Origin: Amycolatopsis orientalis DSM 40040 = KCTC 9412
GTDB taxonomy: Bacteria; Actinomycetota; Actinomycetes; Mycobacteriales; Pseudonocardiaceae
NCBI RefSeq assembly: GCF_000478275.1
Contig: NZ_ASJB01000030.1
Location: 113,686-177,685 of the forward strand
Reading direction: 5' to 3'
Length of the DNA stretch: 64,000 nt
In this document: in pieces, positions 10,901-17,711 of the stretch
Position numbering within the stretch: the first letter of the stretch is position 1
How the letters are laid out: each line of letters opens with the position of its first letter
Made by a program: the position numbers and the translations under genes
Notes under the pieces: model-generated
What the model was told of the DNA's origin: nothing
What the model saw: the letters and a program-made list of their open reading frames with translations, nothing else
Databases searched by the model: none

Positions 10901-12879
10901 CCGGCGTTGGCGAAGAGGTCGATGCCCGCGTCCATCGGGAAGTCGGCGGTGAACAGCGAGGGAGCCCCCGAGGTGCGCAGCAGCACCCGGTCCGGTCCGG
11001 TCGGTGTCGCGCCGACCAAGGTCGTGCTTCCGTCGGGGTTCTTCTGTTCGATCGGCGGGTTGTGCACGGTGGGGTTCCGCAGGTCGAGCACGAGCGTGAC
11101 CGCGGCGTCGTAACTGGGCTTGACCTTCGCGGTGGCGTTGACGGCGTTGGCCTCGCCGACACCGCGGCCGCCGGTCTTCAGGTCGTTGCCGAGCTGGACG
11201 ACGCCGACGTCGCCCTGCATCCCGGAGATCGTGTACGGCGCGTTGGCGGCCGGGATCACCGGCGTCCAGCCGGGTGCCTGCAGGAAGAGCGTGTTCCCGT
11301 CGTTGTTCTCGACGGTCGCTCCCGCCGCGCCGGCGACGACGCGCCGTCCCGCGAACTCCCCCGGCTTCCAGGTCTGGTTCTCGTCCTTGAGGGTGGTCTG
11401 CGTGTAGCTCGTCTTGGCCGGGGCGCCCGCCGGTCCGGACGCCGCCGCCGCGGCCGCGTTGAGGTCCACGGCCGTCGCCGGTGCCTTGCGGGACAACGTG
11501 ATCTTGAAGTCGAGCTTGGTCGAGCCCGGCGGGAGGTGGACGTCGGAGATGCCGATCTTGCCGCCGCCGGGCAGGTTCGCCGCGGTGTTGAGTTTGTCGA
11601 GCATCTGCTGCAGCGACGCGAACAGCGGTTCGCCCGCCTGTGTCGGGTCCGCCGCGGTCTTCGTGTTGTCCTGCAGGAACTTCTTGATCGACTCGTTGAG
11701 CTGGATCGCGTCGGCGAGGGTGCCCTTGAGGAACGGCAGGTCGAGGTTGCCGATCGGGTTCGCCGCGTCGCCCCACTTCGCGCGCTGCATCGAGGTCAGC
11801 GTCGTCGCCAGTTGCGCGAGGCCGGTGGCCAGGTCACGCGGGGTCATGTTGAGGAACGGGCCGACGGTGCCGATGCCCTCCGGCGTGATCTGCGGGGATC
11901 CGGTGGCGATGTCCGGCCAGCCGATGCCGATCTTGGCGTCGACCGCGGGCAGCGCCAGCGAGAAGGAGGCGGCCGGCGCCGCCGCGAGGTGCAGGGAACC
12001 GTTCAGCGACCCCGCCGGGCTGGCGAAGCCGAAGCTGACGAGACCGGCAAGCGAACCGTTCTGGGCCAGCTCCCCCGCGGTGCCGTCGTTGTTGAGGAAC
12101 GCCAGCCGCCCATCGTTGTCCGGGTCGTTGATCGTGGCGGCGAAATGCGCCTTGAGATCCAGCGAGGTGTCCGTCTCGACGAGTTTCACCCCGAGGACAC
12201 CGATGGCCGCGTTGACGGCCTTGATGGCGTTCGCGTCGGGGAAGTCCGCCGAAGCGTCGACGGTCAGCGACGGCGTCGTACCGTCGTTGAGGATGTAGGC
12301 CTTGTCGTGCGCCTTGTCCCAGATCAGGGTCAGCTTCACCGTGGTGCCGACGGTGAGCCGCACTCCGCCGGTGGAGGAGAACGCGGACTGCGGGGCGTTG
12401 CTGCCCTCGCCGAGTGGGACCGGGATGTTCAGCGCCTGGTTCTGCAGTACGCGGGACACGGTCAGGGTGAGGTCGAGTTTCTTGTCCTCCCCGACGGTGC
12501 TCAGGGTGGTCTTGAGCGTCCCCGCCCGGTCGGCCGACAGCGTGATCGGCTGGTCGATGTCCAGGTCGGCGTCGTCGACCGCGGCGGACAGCTTCTTGGT
12601 GCCCGCGTTGAACGCCTCCTGGGCCAGGGTGTCGAACCCGAGCGCGGCGCCGGGGCTGGTCTGCACGGCGGGCAAGGCCTTGGCCAGCTGCCCGATCGCG
12701 CCGAGCCCCTTGCTCCAGGTCGCGAAGCTGTTCGACGGCCCGGCCAACGCGTTGACCAGCGTGCCGACACCCGGGCTCGCCGCGCGCGCCGGTGGCGGGG
12801 TGACCACCACGCCCATCCCGAGCGAGACGACGAACGCCGTCGTCAGCGCGAGCCACCTGGAGCCGGCACGTGAGCCCAT
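1924..12879 (-). CDS. Giant secreted calcium-binding protein with about 1400 residues of RTX repeats
   Basis: About 3651 residues. The ATG at 12879 is preceded by GGGGAGGTG and opens a Sec signal peptide (LALTTAFVVSLGMGVVV, cleavage near ARA-A, residue 33); the frame stays open 31 codons further upstream without signal-like sequence. Residues 35-2100 are large beta-rich modules of no recognised family, with a fibronectin-III-like stretch near 1290-1370 and two EF-hand-like loops: DPDNDGRLAFLN near 253 and DPNHDGKFRITE near 1947. From about residue 2146 to 3536 the chain is RTX nonapeptides (GGxGxDxhx, for example GGPDDDYVIA). Five blocks within it form a second-order repeat of about 130 residues. 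RTX repeats bind calcium outside the cell. RTX proteins of Gram-negatives leave by type I secretion; here a Sec signal is present and no secretion genes are nearby. The role is unknown; adhesin or surface-layer function is a guess. Confidence 0.9.
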   Translation of the reverse strand: MGSRAGSRWLALTTAFVVSLGMGVVVTPPPARAASPGVGTLVNALAGPSNSFATWSKGLGAIGQLAKALPAVQTSPGAALGFDTLAQEAFNAGTKKLSAAVDDADLDIDQPITLSADRAGTLKTTLSTVGEDKKLDLTLTVSRVLQNQALNIPVPLGEGSNAPQSAFSSTGGVRLTVGTTVKLTLIWDKAHDKAYILNDGTTPSLTVDASADFPDANAIKAVNAAIGVLGVKLVETDTSLDLKAHFAATINDPDNDGRLAFLNNDGTAGELAQNGSLAGLVSFGFASPAGSLNGSLHLAAAPAASFSLALPAVDAKIGIGWPDIATGSPQITPEGIGTVGPFLNMTPRDLATGLAQLATTLTSMQRAKWGDAANPIGNLDLPFLKGTLADAIQLNESIKKFLQDNTKTAADPTQAGEPLFASLQQMLDKLNTAANLPGGGKIGISDVHLPPGSTKLDFKITLSRKAPATAVDLNAAAAAASGPAGAPAKTSYTQTTLKDENQTWKPGEFAGRRVVAGAAGATVENNDGNTLFLQAPGWTPVIPAANAPYTISGMQGDVGVVQLGNDLKTGGRGVGEANAVNATAKVKPSYDAAVTLVLDLRNPTVHNPPIEQKNPDGSTTLVGATPTGPDRVLLRTSGAPSLFTADFPMDAGIDLFANAGFLQVQMKGAAHVCHPNAGADCAGTPGADDHMVQVKLKDLGDLTFGAVVDKLLHDPGALLDFQVRVRGAGGVDASAPGTGDFLKGATAHAGFTWNDLTKPTGPDGPQFSTSDLSELANFDFDPANPKALFSIILKTLQTLNASLGDASPSGAAVFGTKIPLVGRSLKDLLRADQSGSGPTVSYGPNSVKDIARSVEKGNAFPPSLVGRTVVAGTQVGVVGSVTPDTLVLAGPWASQPSPATSYVVRSELDDVISMLEAAPSDNLQRLVQTINTRFKDSVPVTFEYAEPGGTPSLIIRLDWKRAYHTSTPVQFDFSLPTGGQRVAGVQGDGSVSLGVGGQVKMGLVVPLQPGAGPADANALRVLDDSKIGVKLDATVENATIATTLGPLSVSLGDPKSADKATAKASYSIDLAKGGGTGAPVSFTDFLGAVGPTINAGSTAVGCGLDGGTPLALCAKLPLYISEDGGATYSKVITDAAKSNNFALRLPKSTAVDDYFNLGGAPIDGHPRLETPDPALLAEALAAKLIDFGRLDGLDSYLNLVEQALNTASFGGKLPLLGDDLQQGADFIGKLRTAIHTALDQLPANGHFTDMAAVRGWVNDQLGGKLAGAGLNPDTVTVDTLCKTPLGTVGAPTVKLHEGATAADKTYRYVVASYVTVNGEKKQAKASDPGQITTGPAALSTTDSLDIAWEPVTNAAGYLVFREEGGAFKLIADVTDAKLTDVGTASIGGAPENPPENPRPHDCSYNDLDAVTISLNVSQGDFSGDLLNCAGLPSGHECLKKTVPLDLGIPGFSLKADGGAGPEVQLGWRLHLAMGISRSEGFFVDTKDSAQPEFAVGLNVTLPKKIDAQLAFINITAENCTKQKSQDDCNHAAAPANEAGVLPLFGGAFKIDLVAPDDPTNGRLHLTDLQNAGLDRLADVKLHASADINWLLKARPGEDAGFPGIQADFRLHWAWNNVKPGTNSADGGNSPLTLAFDKVAIDSGEIFGKILGPIVNKIKQVTGPLDPVIKTLYAPIPVLSDLSHLAGGGDVTIVSIGKAFSTIAGGPDLKFVDTIAGVVNFINHFPTCTTSCLIPLGSFELGGQKALDTTVTPDNTESLISVKKDAGGGNAFTPILGAINGKNQNNDPESANPMTTKAATAGFSFPVFEKPASLFNVLLGGDVDLVKFDSGPLRLGFDWRQQFGPVYAPPPVVITLHGSASVTLRIVAGFDTFGIRKAFEAARAGELDLATVGQAFLQSLFFYTTENGKPIPVVSFTGELAAGAAVTAVVITVGIEGGVGLTVSFLWNDPNHDGKFRITEFLQTALNNPICLFTVSGRLYVFLKLYVTVGFGPFSVSFSFTIVDVTLLDFTATPNCTPPPPKLGGLSGDGKTLVVYAAALGHTAQRGGGAGDPYESNKQEKDTVKITSLHDYANPANPAFTGVAVDMLGIRREFRNANIERVVVDGRGYAKPMSVTFIGDAKLDTAKDGPPPPTAQFDRDAIVFGGDKNDQIKTGIGNSWVDGGKGDDTIVTGDRTVLAADRKSYVQNGAKARVAGGPGVDSITVGNGEDVVAGDSSLGAPPVTSVGLKELKNDGRDGGDPIADGAGGPTVSVPNWAILPDPAGGTGTGDGADTIKVGLAKSTAFGNGGDDTLGVAADDPLKDVPTLPQALFVSPGAILIGGDGSDRFAGGTGPDEIYTAGKVDPGIDGYGSDDANTTGGPAGGPINTVDTGSGDDKVFGGKGQDRVTGHSTKTQKDDFRGGGGNDILFGGYGADTLYGGPDDDYVIAEPSTLDFPDPAKTDDYGPLYFVTHTPLPQGVSPSHKTLVGGLGRDHIIGGDGGADVYGDKQTTPCKAGAPLPSTPVDETVNDVLDGNDRVLGGAGVENVRAGGGDDNVDAEANEDLVCGEKGKDILHGGRDADQVWGGSDDDSVYGDTGADTLYGNDGVDTMFGGDDPDTIEGNNGKDWISGGLSGDVVVGGTRAAGQPDDADKLFGDGGTDTIIGDNGDPAAPGGPVFDLASSADATLGGDDTISGGMDTDALYGGLENDTVSGGKDPDRIEGNPGADTLNGETEADDIIGGSHQTPGDPAVKNAAGYPDAGDTISGGDADDVITGDNATITVTGGADTGDPVTRGRGLSAGRHVVLFDLGFTANAANSGGDTISGGNATDVVYAQAGTDTVHGDAGDDYVEGDQDADKLFGDSGQDDLLGGSSAVEMGGGQGTVGQLDTGDTISGGEDADVITGDNALVTRDAGIPKSPITQGRFDTDLPGAVPMTHRSIQLYDLGDTPVPNTSGGDDITGDNGCDAILGQSGNDRIKGGNDGDHAEGGPGRDWIEGNTGDDDLVGGSSTIHGGDTALTTQGQPDTADVVFGGTGDDVVLGDNAITDRIAPPSPYLLRVGSNGTFETQRSLRLLDLSWSNGFLGAPSRAVAGGDQLSGGGGVDVMFGQDGDDQMSGGAHDDYAEGNGGHDTMFGDRTLAEAGIAISPPAPAWPGAASDDLGDVSAPNGQDDLIGGSSLAVFRDTADDVHGDGAADFILGDNGTAMRDIVDQTGKPVALGDDLTKVSLPLTNRIYAKRYDPQNLPQGAAFVRHGVNGAPTRFCTTTQATCEALGASGGDNLWGDAGEDTQYGQDGDDLMYGDTGTTTAPGDGADDMYGELGGDRMWGTGGEDAMVGDRGGVVDVFQNGSNKFVIDNPQVPAIHYEGFLAGSVTRQADLQHDVNGDTFAAPGNAPAMPHRGDLEGGDDRIRGGDDHDSIHGGFGDDLANGDSGGDIVFGDDGADVLWGGKGGSDPANPNDRGVNDSLVDHLDGGKGATSGPSVDPNTGALGSDILDWRPRGAYGPPGQATCTANPWPQTFGNGKNAVTVDPCSWFEMTNLDNADVADNQHHQGIDWIYGGWDRDVLQADVADNGPNLGDRLLDWGGAYNLYTHCNAAYGGYNDVRQHSPTHQDFLQRWAYSLGAGQVAGDVTTAGTSAYDELALVYQPDMNDHGTGPAFPTTPGHFDNPNACAP
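2990..5050 (-). repeat. Second-order protein repeat inside the RTX region (five blocks, about 390-400 bp each)
   Basis: Coding repeat within the giant gene. Each block runs: GGSS or GGS, a short linker with GQPD or similar, an RTX pair ending in a GDNA-type motif (VITGDNA, VVLGDNA, FILGDNG), a non-RTX insertion of 25-45 residues that in three blocks carries R-x-hydrophobic-x-L-x-DL (HVVLFDLGF, SIQLYDLGD, SLRLLDLSW), then SGGD and further RTX turns. The first block (near 4900) and the last (near 3200) are diverged. This periodicity is above the nonapeptide level and suggests duplication of a whole sub-domain. Confidence 0.7.
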
Positions 12880-12998
12880 CGGGCACCTCCCCGTACACGG
12901 GCGCGCGACGACGCGCCGTTCACTCGGAGAAGGCTGACCAGTTGTGAAATCCACGTGAAGAGGTCGGTCCACTCAGCGGACTGGTGACTTCCCGGCCA

Positions 12999-13664
12999 TC
13001 AGTGCACGGATTCGGCCAACTCGTGACCGGCTTCCAGCGCGGCGGCGTCGACCAGCTGCCGCATCAGCTGGAGATCACTCGCCGGGGTGGTCAGCAAACC
13101 GATCGCGGCCACGGCCCGGCCTTCCGGGCACCGGATCGGCGCGGCCGCACCACGGGCGGCGCCGCCGAGGAGCACCCCGGCCACCGCGGCCGAGGACGGC
13201 AGCATCGTGCCCGGCGAGACCGCGGGCACTCTCGCGGAATGCCCCGAGACCGCCGCGACGACCACGACCTCGGACCCCGCCAGCACGCAGACCACGACGT
13301 CGGCCCTGGTCAGTTTCGCCAGCCGGATCGCCGGTCTCCCCACCGCGGCGCGGATCCTCGCGTGCAACCGCCCACGCCCCTGGACCAGCCTGCCCGCCAG
13401 GGGCCCGACGACGTAACCGCGGAACAGCCGCTCGACCGCGCCGATCCCGCACATCTGCTCGAGCAGCCGGTGGGCCGTCGACTTGGGCAGGCCAGCCCGC
13501 TGAGCCGCCTCTGTGAGGCCAAGACCCGCACCGGCGTCGGCCGCGGCGAGCACCTCCAGCAACGCGAACGCACCCTCGAGCACCGAGCGGCCGGGCACGC
13601 GCGTCATGCCCATCGGCATGCCTCCGCCGGTGCCGGCCACCCCGCTCAGATCGTCCGTAAGCAT
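12999..13664 (-). CDS. IclR-family transcriptional regulator
   Basis: A 221-residue protein. The ATG at 13664 has GGAGG six bases upstream, which is preferred over the longer frame to 13688. The N-terminal winged HTH is clear (ALLEVLAAADAGAGLGLTEA, then AGLPKSTAHRLLEQM). The C-terminal effector-binding half is short but has the family's layout, including SPGTMLPSSAAVAGVLLG. IclR regulators act as dimers on catabolic operons. It lies 119 bp upstream of the giant RTX gene on the same strand, so co-regulation is possible but not shown. No obvious catabolic target lies adjacent. Confidence 0.88.
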   Translation of the reverse strand: MLTDDLSGVAGTGGGMPMGMTRVPGRSVLEGAFALLEVLAAADAGAGLGLTEAAQRAGLPKSTAHRLLEQMCGIGAVERLFRGYVVGPLAGRLVQGRGRLHARIRAAVGRPAIRLAKLTRADVVVCVLAGSEVVVVAAVSGHSARVPAVSPGTMLPSSAAVAGVLLGGAARGAAAPIRCPEGRAVAAIGLLTTPASDLQLMRQLVDAAALEAGHELAESVH

Positions 13665-13733
13665 CAGTGTCCTCCACCGCGGTCGCACTCACCGAACGGC
13701 TCTTCGTGCCTGGGTTGTCGTCCGCTCCCGACC

Positions 13734-13753
13734 GGCCGTTACGGCGAACGGCC
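13734..13753 (-). terminator. Possible hairpin terminator downstream of the HTH membrane protein
   Basis: GGCCGTT and AACGGCC arms around a six-base loop, about 100 bp past the stop codon of the gene at 13854-14336 and before the IclR start. Short and without a T-tract, so weak evidence. Confidence 0.3.
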
Positions 13754-13853
13754 CTATCGATACCTCCTCGAGAAGCGGCTCGGGCCGTCGGGTTCAGGGC
13801 GGGGGCGCACCGCTGCGAGCGGACCCCGTCCAGCAGGTGCGGACGCCGGGGTC

Positions 13854-14336
13854 TCAGTGCGGGGTGGCGACCAGCAGGACACTGACCACGACGGCGCATA
13901 CCAAGGTCAGAGCGGCACCGATGATCAGGAGACGGGCCCCGTTTCGGGCTCGTAATGCTTTGCGCTCGGGCGGGCGGATAGCCGCGTGCGTGGAGTCGGG
14001 ATCCGGCGAGGTCGTGTCTCCCGCGGCAGCCGGGGCGGGAATGGGATCCGTGGCGGTGGTTCCGATGATGAGGCGGTCGTATGCCTGTATCCACTCCGGC
14101 AACCGGTGCCGCTCGCCGCAGGCGCGGACGAACGCCACCACCAACTCCGGGCGGGGCAGGGTTTGTCTTCGCAGGACGTCGGCGACCGTGCTGCGGGCCA
14201 AGACGTCGCCATTCGCCGCGGCCCGATCCTCCAGCTGCCGGAGCGTGAGCCCTGATCGGACTTTCAGCGCTCGCATCGCCGTCACGAACTCGGCGGCATT
14301 ACCTACGGCAGCCGGCTGGAGGTGTTCTCTTTCCAC
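13854..14336 (-). CDS. XRE-like HTH protein with a C-terminal membrane anchor
   Basis: About 160 residues from a GTG at 14336; the frame stays open upstream to a TTG at 14396, but that extension would cover a long palindrome and is less likely. The N-terminal HTH (ALKVRSGLTLRQLEDRAAA, then RSTVADVLRR) resembles the lambda-repressor-like domains common in Streptomyces and Amycolatopsis. A linker rich in Pro, Asp and Ser leads to one transmembrane segment at the extreme C-terminus (LLIIGAALTLVCAVVVSVLL), so the DNA-binding domain faces the cytoplasm. It is divergent from the small secreted protein at 14611, and the space between holds a cluster of CCGGACA motifs likely to be its binding sites. 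No strong ribosome binding site was seen. Confidence 0.7.
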   Translation of the reverse strand: MEREHLQPAAVGNAAEFVTAMRALKVRSGLTLRQLEDRAAANGDVLARSTVADVLRRQTLPRPELVVAFVRACGERHRLPEWIQAYDRLIIGTTATDPIPAPAAAGDTTSPDPDSTHAAIRPPERKALRARNGARLLIIGAALTLVCAVVVSVLLVATPH

Positions 14337-14374
14337 TCGATCAGAAGTACAGCTCGGAGTCGAGTGAGGCAAGG

Positions 14375-14480
14375 CGTTGTCCGGGCGCCCGGACAACGTG
14401 CCGGACAGGGCCGCTGACCAGGCAGTACAAATCCGGACAGTCCGGGACAGCGGGTTTGTATTGCCCAGGGATCCGGACCG
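14375..14480. promoter_or_regulatory. Cluster of TGTCCGG/CCGGACA operator-like motifs
   Basis: A perfect 24-bp palindrome at 14375-14398, built from TGTCCGG and CCGGACA halves, is followed by CCGGACA at 14401-14407, the inverted repeat CCGGACAGTCCGG at 14433-14445, and a CCGGAC near 14473. All lie between the HTH regulator and the divergent secreted protein. The remaining DNA up to 14610 shows nothing else clear. Confidence 0.6.
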
Positions 14481-14610
14481 GCGAAAAACTTCGGCCGACC
14501 ATCACGACGCTCGGCTTTCGAACGAGCGCATTCAAGAATCGCCTCGGAAAACGTCCTGACCCGCGAGGTGAGGACGGTTCCATAACGGACCACGACGGAT
14601 CGGAGAAACC

Positions 14611-14883
14611 ATGACGGGCAAGCGAGTCGCAGCCGGGCTGGTGGCGGCGACGGCGGCGATCGGCCTGGCACTCGGCGCGGGCACGGCGAGCGCCGACACC
14701 AGCGCCGCGAACACCGGTGACGCGCCGGTCGTAGCGGCGGGGACTTGGCACTACTTCAACGAGTACCGGACCGCGGACGCCTGCCTCACCACCGGAGACC
14801 GGGGGTTGGGCGAGGGCCGCTGGCAGGCGTTCCGGTGCCCGAGGAAGTCGACCGGCACCTACCTGCTCTACGTCTGGTACTGA
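14611..14883 (+). CDS. Small secreted protein of unknown function
   Basis: Ninety residues. GGAGA stands five bases before the ATG. A clear Sec signal peptide (VAAGLVAATAAIGLALGAG, cleavage after ASA) leaves a mature protein of about 61 residues. The mature part contains two cysteines (ADACLTTGD and FRCPRK), probably one disulphide, and ends in aromatic residues (YLLYVWY). It resembles the many short secreted actinobacterial proteins of unknown role. A hairpin terminator follows at once. The divergent HTH membrane protein may control it. Confidence 0.75.
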   Translation: MTGKRVAAGLVAATAAIGLALGAGTASADTSAANTGDAPVVAAGTWHYFNEYRTADACLTTGDRGLGEGRWQAFRCPRKSTGTYLLYVWY

Positions 14884-14899
14884 CCGGACGCACGGCAGC

Positions 14900-14937
14900 G
14901 GCGGGAACCACCTCCGGCCTCGGGGGAGGTTCCCGCC
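14900..14937 (+). terminator. Hairpin terminator after the small secreted protein
   Basis: GGCGGGAAC pairs with GTTCCCGCC, and after a two-base bulge CCTCC pairs with GGAGG, around a seven-base loop. It starts 17 bp after the stop codon. No T-tract follows, as is common in high-GC actinobacteria. Confidence 0.6.
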
Positions 14938-15094
14938 ATCAGTGGGATCCTGCCGCGATATCCGATGTCCGGACCGCGTGGCGCGCGTTCGCCGGCGCTA
15001 CGGCAGGTCCCGGATTTCCCCGGGCACGAGGGAACCCACACGAGTGCCGCTCCCCCTAAGCTGCGCGACGAGTTCGGCGGCAGAAGGGCGCGGG

Positions 15095-16492
15095 ATGACG
15101 AACGAAGTGCTCCAGGACCGGTACGTCTTGGTCCGGGAGCTCGGCCGCGGCGCGATGGGGGTCGTGTGGCTCGCCCACGACCAGGTCCTGGAACGTCAGG
15201 TCGCGATCAAACAGCTCCACACGCTCGATGGTGGTCACGTCGCGTCCCTGCGCTTCATCCGCGAAGCACGACTCGCGGGCCAGCTCAGCCACCCCAACAT
15301 CGTCACCGTGTACGACGTTTTCCATCACGACGGCGTCTCGCACGTCGTGATGGAACTGTTGGACGGCACCGATCTCGCCGAACACGTCGAACAGGTCGGT
15401 CCGCTGCCCACGCACCGCGTCGCCCGGATCGGGCTTGACCTGCTCTCGGCATTGACCGCCGCCCACGCCGCCGGGATCGTCCACCGGGACGTCAAGCCCG
15501 CCAACGTGGTGCTTACCTCGGACTCGGCGAAGCTGACCGATTTCGGCATCGCCCACTCGGCGGATGACACCCGGCTGACCGGCACCGGTCTGCTGATCGG
15601 CTCGCCCGCCTACATGGCACCCGAACGCCTCAACGGCGATGACGCCACGTCCGCATCCGACCTGTGGGCGCTCGGCGCCACCCTGTTCTACGCGGCGGAA
15701 GGACGGCAGGCGTTCCAGCGAGCGAACCTCGAAGCCACCATGGCCGCCGTTCTCACCGAGAAACCCGTCCTCGACCGCACCCGAGGGCCTCTCGCCGATG
15801 TCATCACCGGCCTGCTCGCCCCAGCGAAGAACCGGCTGGACGCCGAGTCCGTGCGCCCTCTCCTCGAGCACGCTCGTGACGGCCATGTCGTTGAACGCCG
15901 ACGTCGGCGTCGGGCACCCGTGCTCAGGATCGCCACGATCACCGCCATCGCGGTAGTGGTCGTCGCGGTCGCGGTCTTGTGGCCCAGAGGCGATGACCAG
16001 CGGACCGCCGCACCTGACCCCACGACACCACCCGCATCGGCCACGAAGTCCTCGACACCACCGACCGTCCAGCCTCCCTGCCCCATCGACCGGATCGAGA
16101 TCTCCGGATCGGCCGGTCAACGGCCCAGCATCACCATTCCTCGCGACTGCGCGCCGCCCGCCTCGCTTGCTGTCAACGACATCACCACGGGCAAACGCGG
16201 CAACCCGGTTCCTGAACACGATGACGACCAGCTCCAGCTCAACATCAGAACCGAAGCGCTGTCCTGGTCCGGCAAACTGGTCTGGTCCACCTGGAACTTA
16301 CAGACCGCACCCCAGATCTTGCGGGGTCACCGCGCCGGTGATGGCCTCGCCGGGATGCGACCCGGTGGCCGGCGCACGATCGTCGTCCCACCCCACCACC
16401 CGTACTGGTCCACCCTGCACAACTCCCCGCCGGACACCTCGACCTGGCCCGCTGACGACACCGTCGTCGTGGTCGTCGACCTCATCGACTGA
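15095..16492 (+). CDS. Membrane serine/threonine protein kinase (Hanks type)
   Basis: A 465-residue kinase; the ATG at 15095 follows AGAAGGG. The catalytic domain (about 9-270) is complete: glycine loop LGRGAMGVVW, catalytic lysine in VAIKQLH, HRDVKPANVVL loop, DFGIAHS metal-binding motif and SPAYMAPE in the activation segment. A basic stretch RRRRRRAP precedes one transmembrane helix (IATITAIAVVVVAVAVLWP, about 280-300). A Thr/Pro-rich linker follows, then an extracellular domain of about 110 residues with two cysteines (PPCPIDRIEI and PRDCAPPA). That domain is not a PASTA repeat and its ligand is unknown. It stands alone on its strand with no visible substrate gene. Confidence 0.93.
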   Translation: MTNEVLQDRYVLVRELGRGAMGVVWLAHDQVLERQVAIKQLHTLDGGHVASLRFIREARLAGQLSHPNIVTVYDVFHHDGVSHVVMELLDGTDLAEHVEQVGPLPTHRVARIGLDLLSALTAAHAAGIVHRDVKPANVVLTSDSAKLTDFGIAHSADDTRLTGTGLLIGSPAYMAPERLNGDDATSASDLWALGATLFYAAEGRQAFQRANLEATMAAVLTEKPVLDRTRGPLADVITGLLAPAKNRLDAESVRPLLEHARDGHVVERRRRRRAPVLRIATITAIAVVVVAVAVLWPRGDDQRTAAPDPTTPPASATKSSTPPTVQPPCPIDRIEISGSAGQRPSITIPRDCAPPASLAVNDITTGKRGNPVPEHDDDQLQLNIRTEALSWSGKLVWSTWNLQTAPQILRGHRAGDGLAGMRPGGRRTIVVPPHHPYWSTLHNSPPDTSTWPADDTVVVVVDLID

Positions 16493-16674
16493 ACGGCCGC
16501 ACAGGCACTCTGTCGATCAGCCTGTCCGGTGGAACTTCGTCGAAATATGCTCCATCCGCGTGGCCGTTCCCGAGAGCCGCCGCGTTTCCCCTCCGACAGG
16601 AGGAGGCTGCTCGCCGTACTGGTGGCGGCCGGGCCCCGGATCGCCGACGTTCTTCTGTGCCTAGGAGACATGAG

Positions 16675-17649
16675 ATGGCCGCCCCGTCCCAGCCCGTGCT
16701 GTTCGAGACCCGCGATCACGAGCGCTGGGGTGAGTACATCAGCGGCGCCTACGGCAGCAGTATCCGGCTGGGCAGCCCCAAGGACGGTCATCTGCTCCGC
16801 CACACCCGGCTGGCGGTGGACACGTTCGCCATCGACACCGTGCAGACCATCGACATGACCTACTCCGTGGAGTCCTTGCCGACGTTGATGATCAGCCGCC
16901 ACCGCACCGCGGCCTTCGAATACCGGTCCGAGGGCGCCGAGCACCGCTTCGGTCCCGGTGAGATGTTCCTCCTCTCCAGGAGTGAGGTCGGCACTCCGTA
17001 CTGGCTGCGGACACCCCAAGGCGGCCTCCAGGGCATCTCCGTCCCGTTCCCGGTACTGGGCCAGGTCGCCGCCACCGCCGAAACCCGCCGCCCCGCCCCG
17101 CTGCTGTTCACCGATCTCCGTCCCGGTACCCGGGCCGCCGCCCGGCAGCTGGCCGCGACCATCGACTACCTCGAAGCCAGTCTGCGCGACCGGCCCCACA
17201 TCATGGCCGAACCCCTCGTGGCCGGTGCGGCCGGGCGGATGCTGGCGGCGACGGTCCTGCACACCTTCCCGAACACGGCACTGTTCGAGCCCACCATCGA
17301 AGACCGCCACGACGCGCACTCGGCCACCCTGCGGCGGGCGATGGCGTTCATCGACGACAACGCCCACCACGACATCAACGCCGCCGACATCGCCGCCGCC
17401 GCGCACGTCTCCCTCCGCGCCCTGCAATACGCCTTCCGGCGCCACCGCGACACCACGCCCATGGGATACCTCCGCCAAGCACGCCTCCACCAAGCGCATC
17501 GGGAACTGCTGGCCGCCAGTCCCGTCGGCGTCACCGTCACCGAGATCGCCGCCCGCTGGGGCTTCTTCCACCCCGGTCGCTTCGCGGCCTATTACCGCGC
17601 CGTCTACGCCTGCCCGCCCTACCAGACCCTGCGACGAGAGGGACGCTGA
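16675..17649 (+). CDS. AraC-family regulator with AraC_binding_2-like sensor
   Basis: A 324-residue protein; AGGAGA lies six bases before the ATG at 16675. The N-terminal half (VLFETRDHERWGEYISGAYG onwards) is the effector domain of a common actinobacterial subgroup. The C-terminal HTH pair is clear: INAADIAAAAHVSLRALQYA, then VTVTEIAARWGFFHPGRFAA, ending CPPYQTLRREG. A close paralog, broken by a frameshift, lies at 62614-63593 on the other strand; the two share nearly the whole length and about 60 bp of upstream DNA. The target is unknown; the kinase upstream is separate. Confidence 0.9.
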   Translation: MAAPSQPVLFETRDHERWGEYISGAYGSSIRLGSPKDGHLLRHTRLAVDTFAIDTVQTIDMTYSVESLPTLMISRHRTAAFEYRSEGAEHRFGPGEMFLLSRSEVGTPYWLRTPQGGLQGISVPFPVLGQVAATAETRRPAPLLFTDLRPGTRAAARQLAATIDYLEASLRDRPHIMAEPLVAGAAGRMLAATVLHTFPNTALFEPTIEDRHDAHSATLRRAMAFIDDNAHHDINAADIAAAAHVSLRALQYAFRRHRDTTPMGYLRQARLHQAHRELLAASPVGVTVTEIAARWGFFHPGRFAAYYRAVYACPPYQTLRREGR

Positions 17650-17711
17650 CCGAGAGCCCGGTGTGGCGGCCGATCTTGAACAGTCCTGAGACCGAGATGC
17701 AGGATGTCCCT

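Noticed and set aside
10381..12873. Antisense frame of 830 codons at the 5' end of the giant gene
   Set aside because: Shadow frame; the reverse-strand protein has a signal peptide, a ribosome binding site and ordered modules, the forward one has none.
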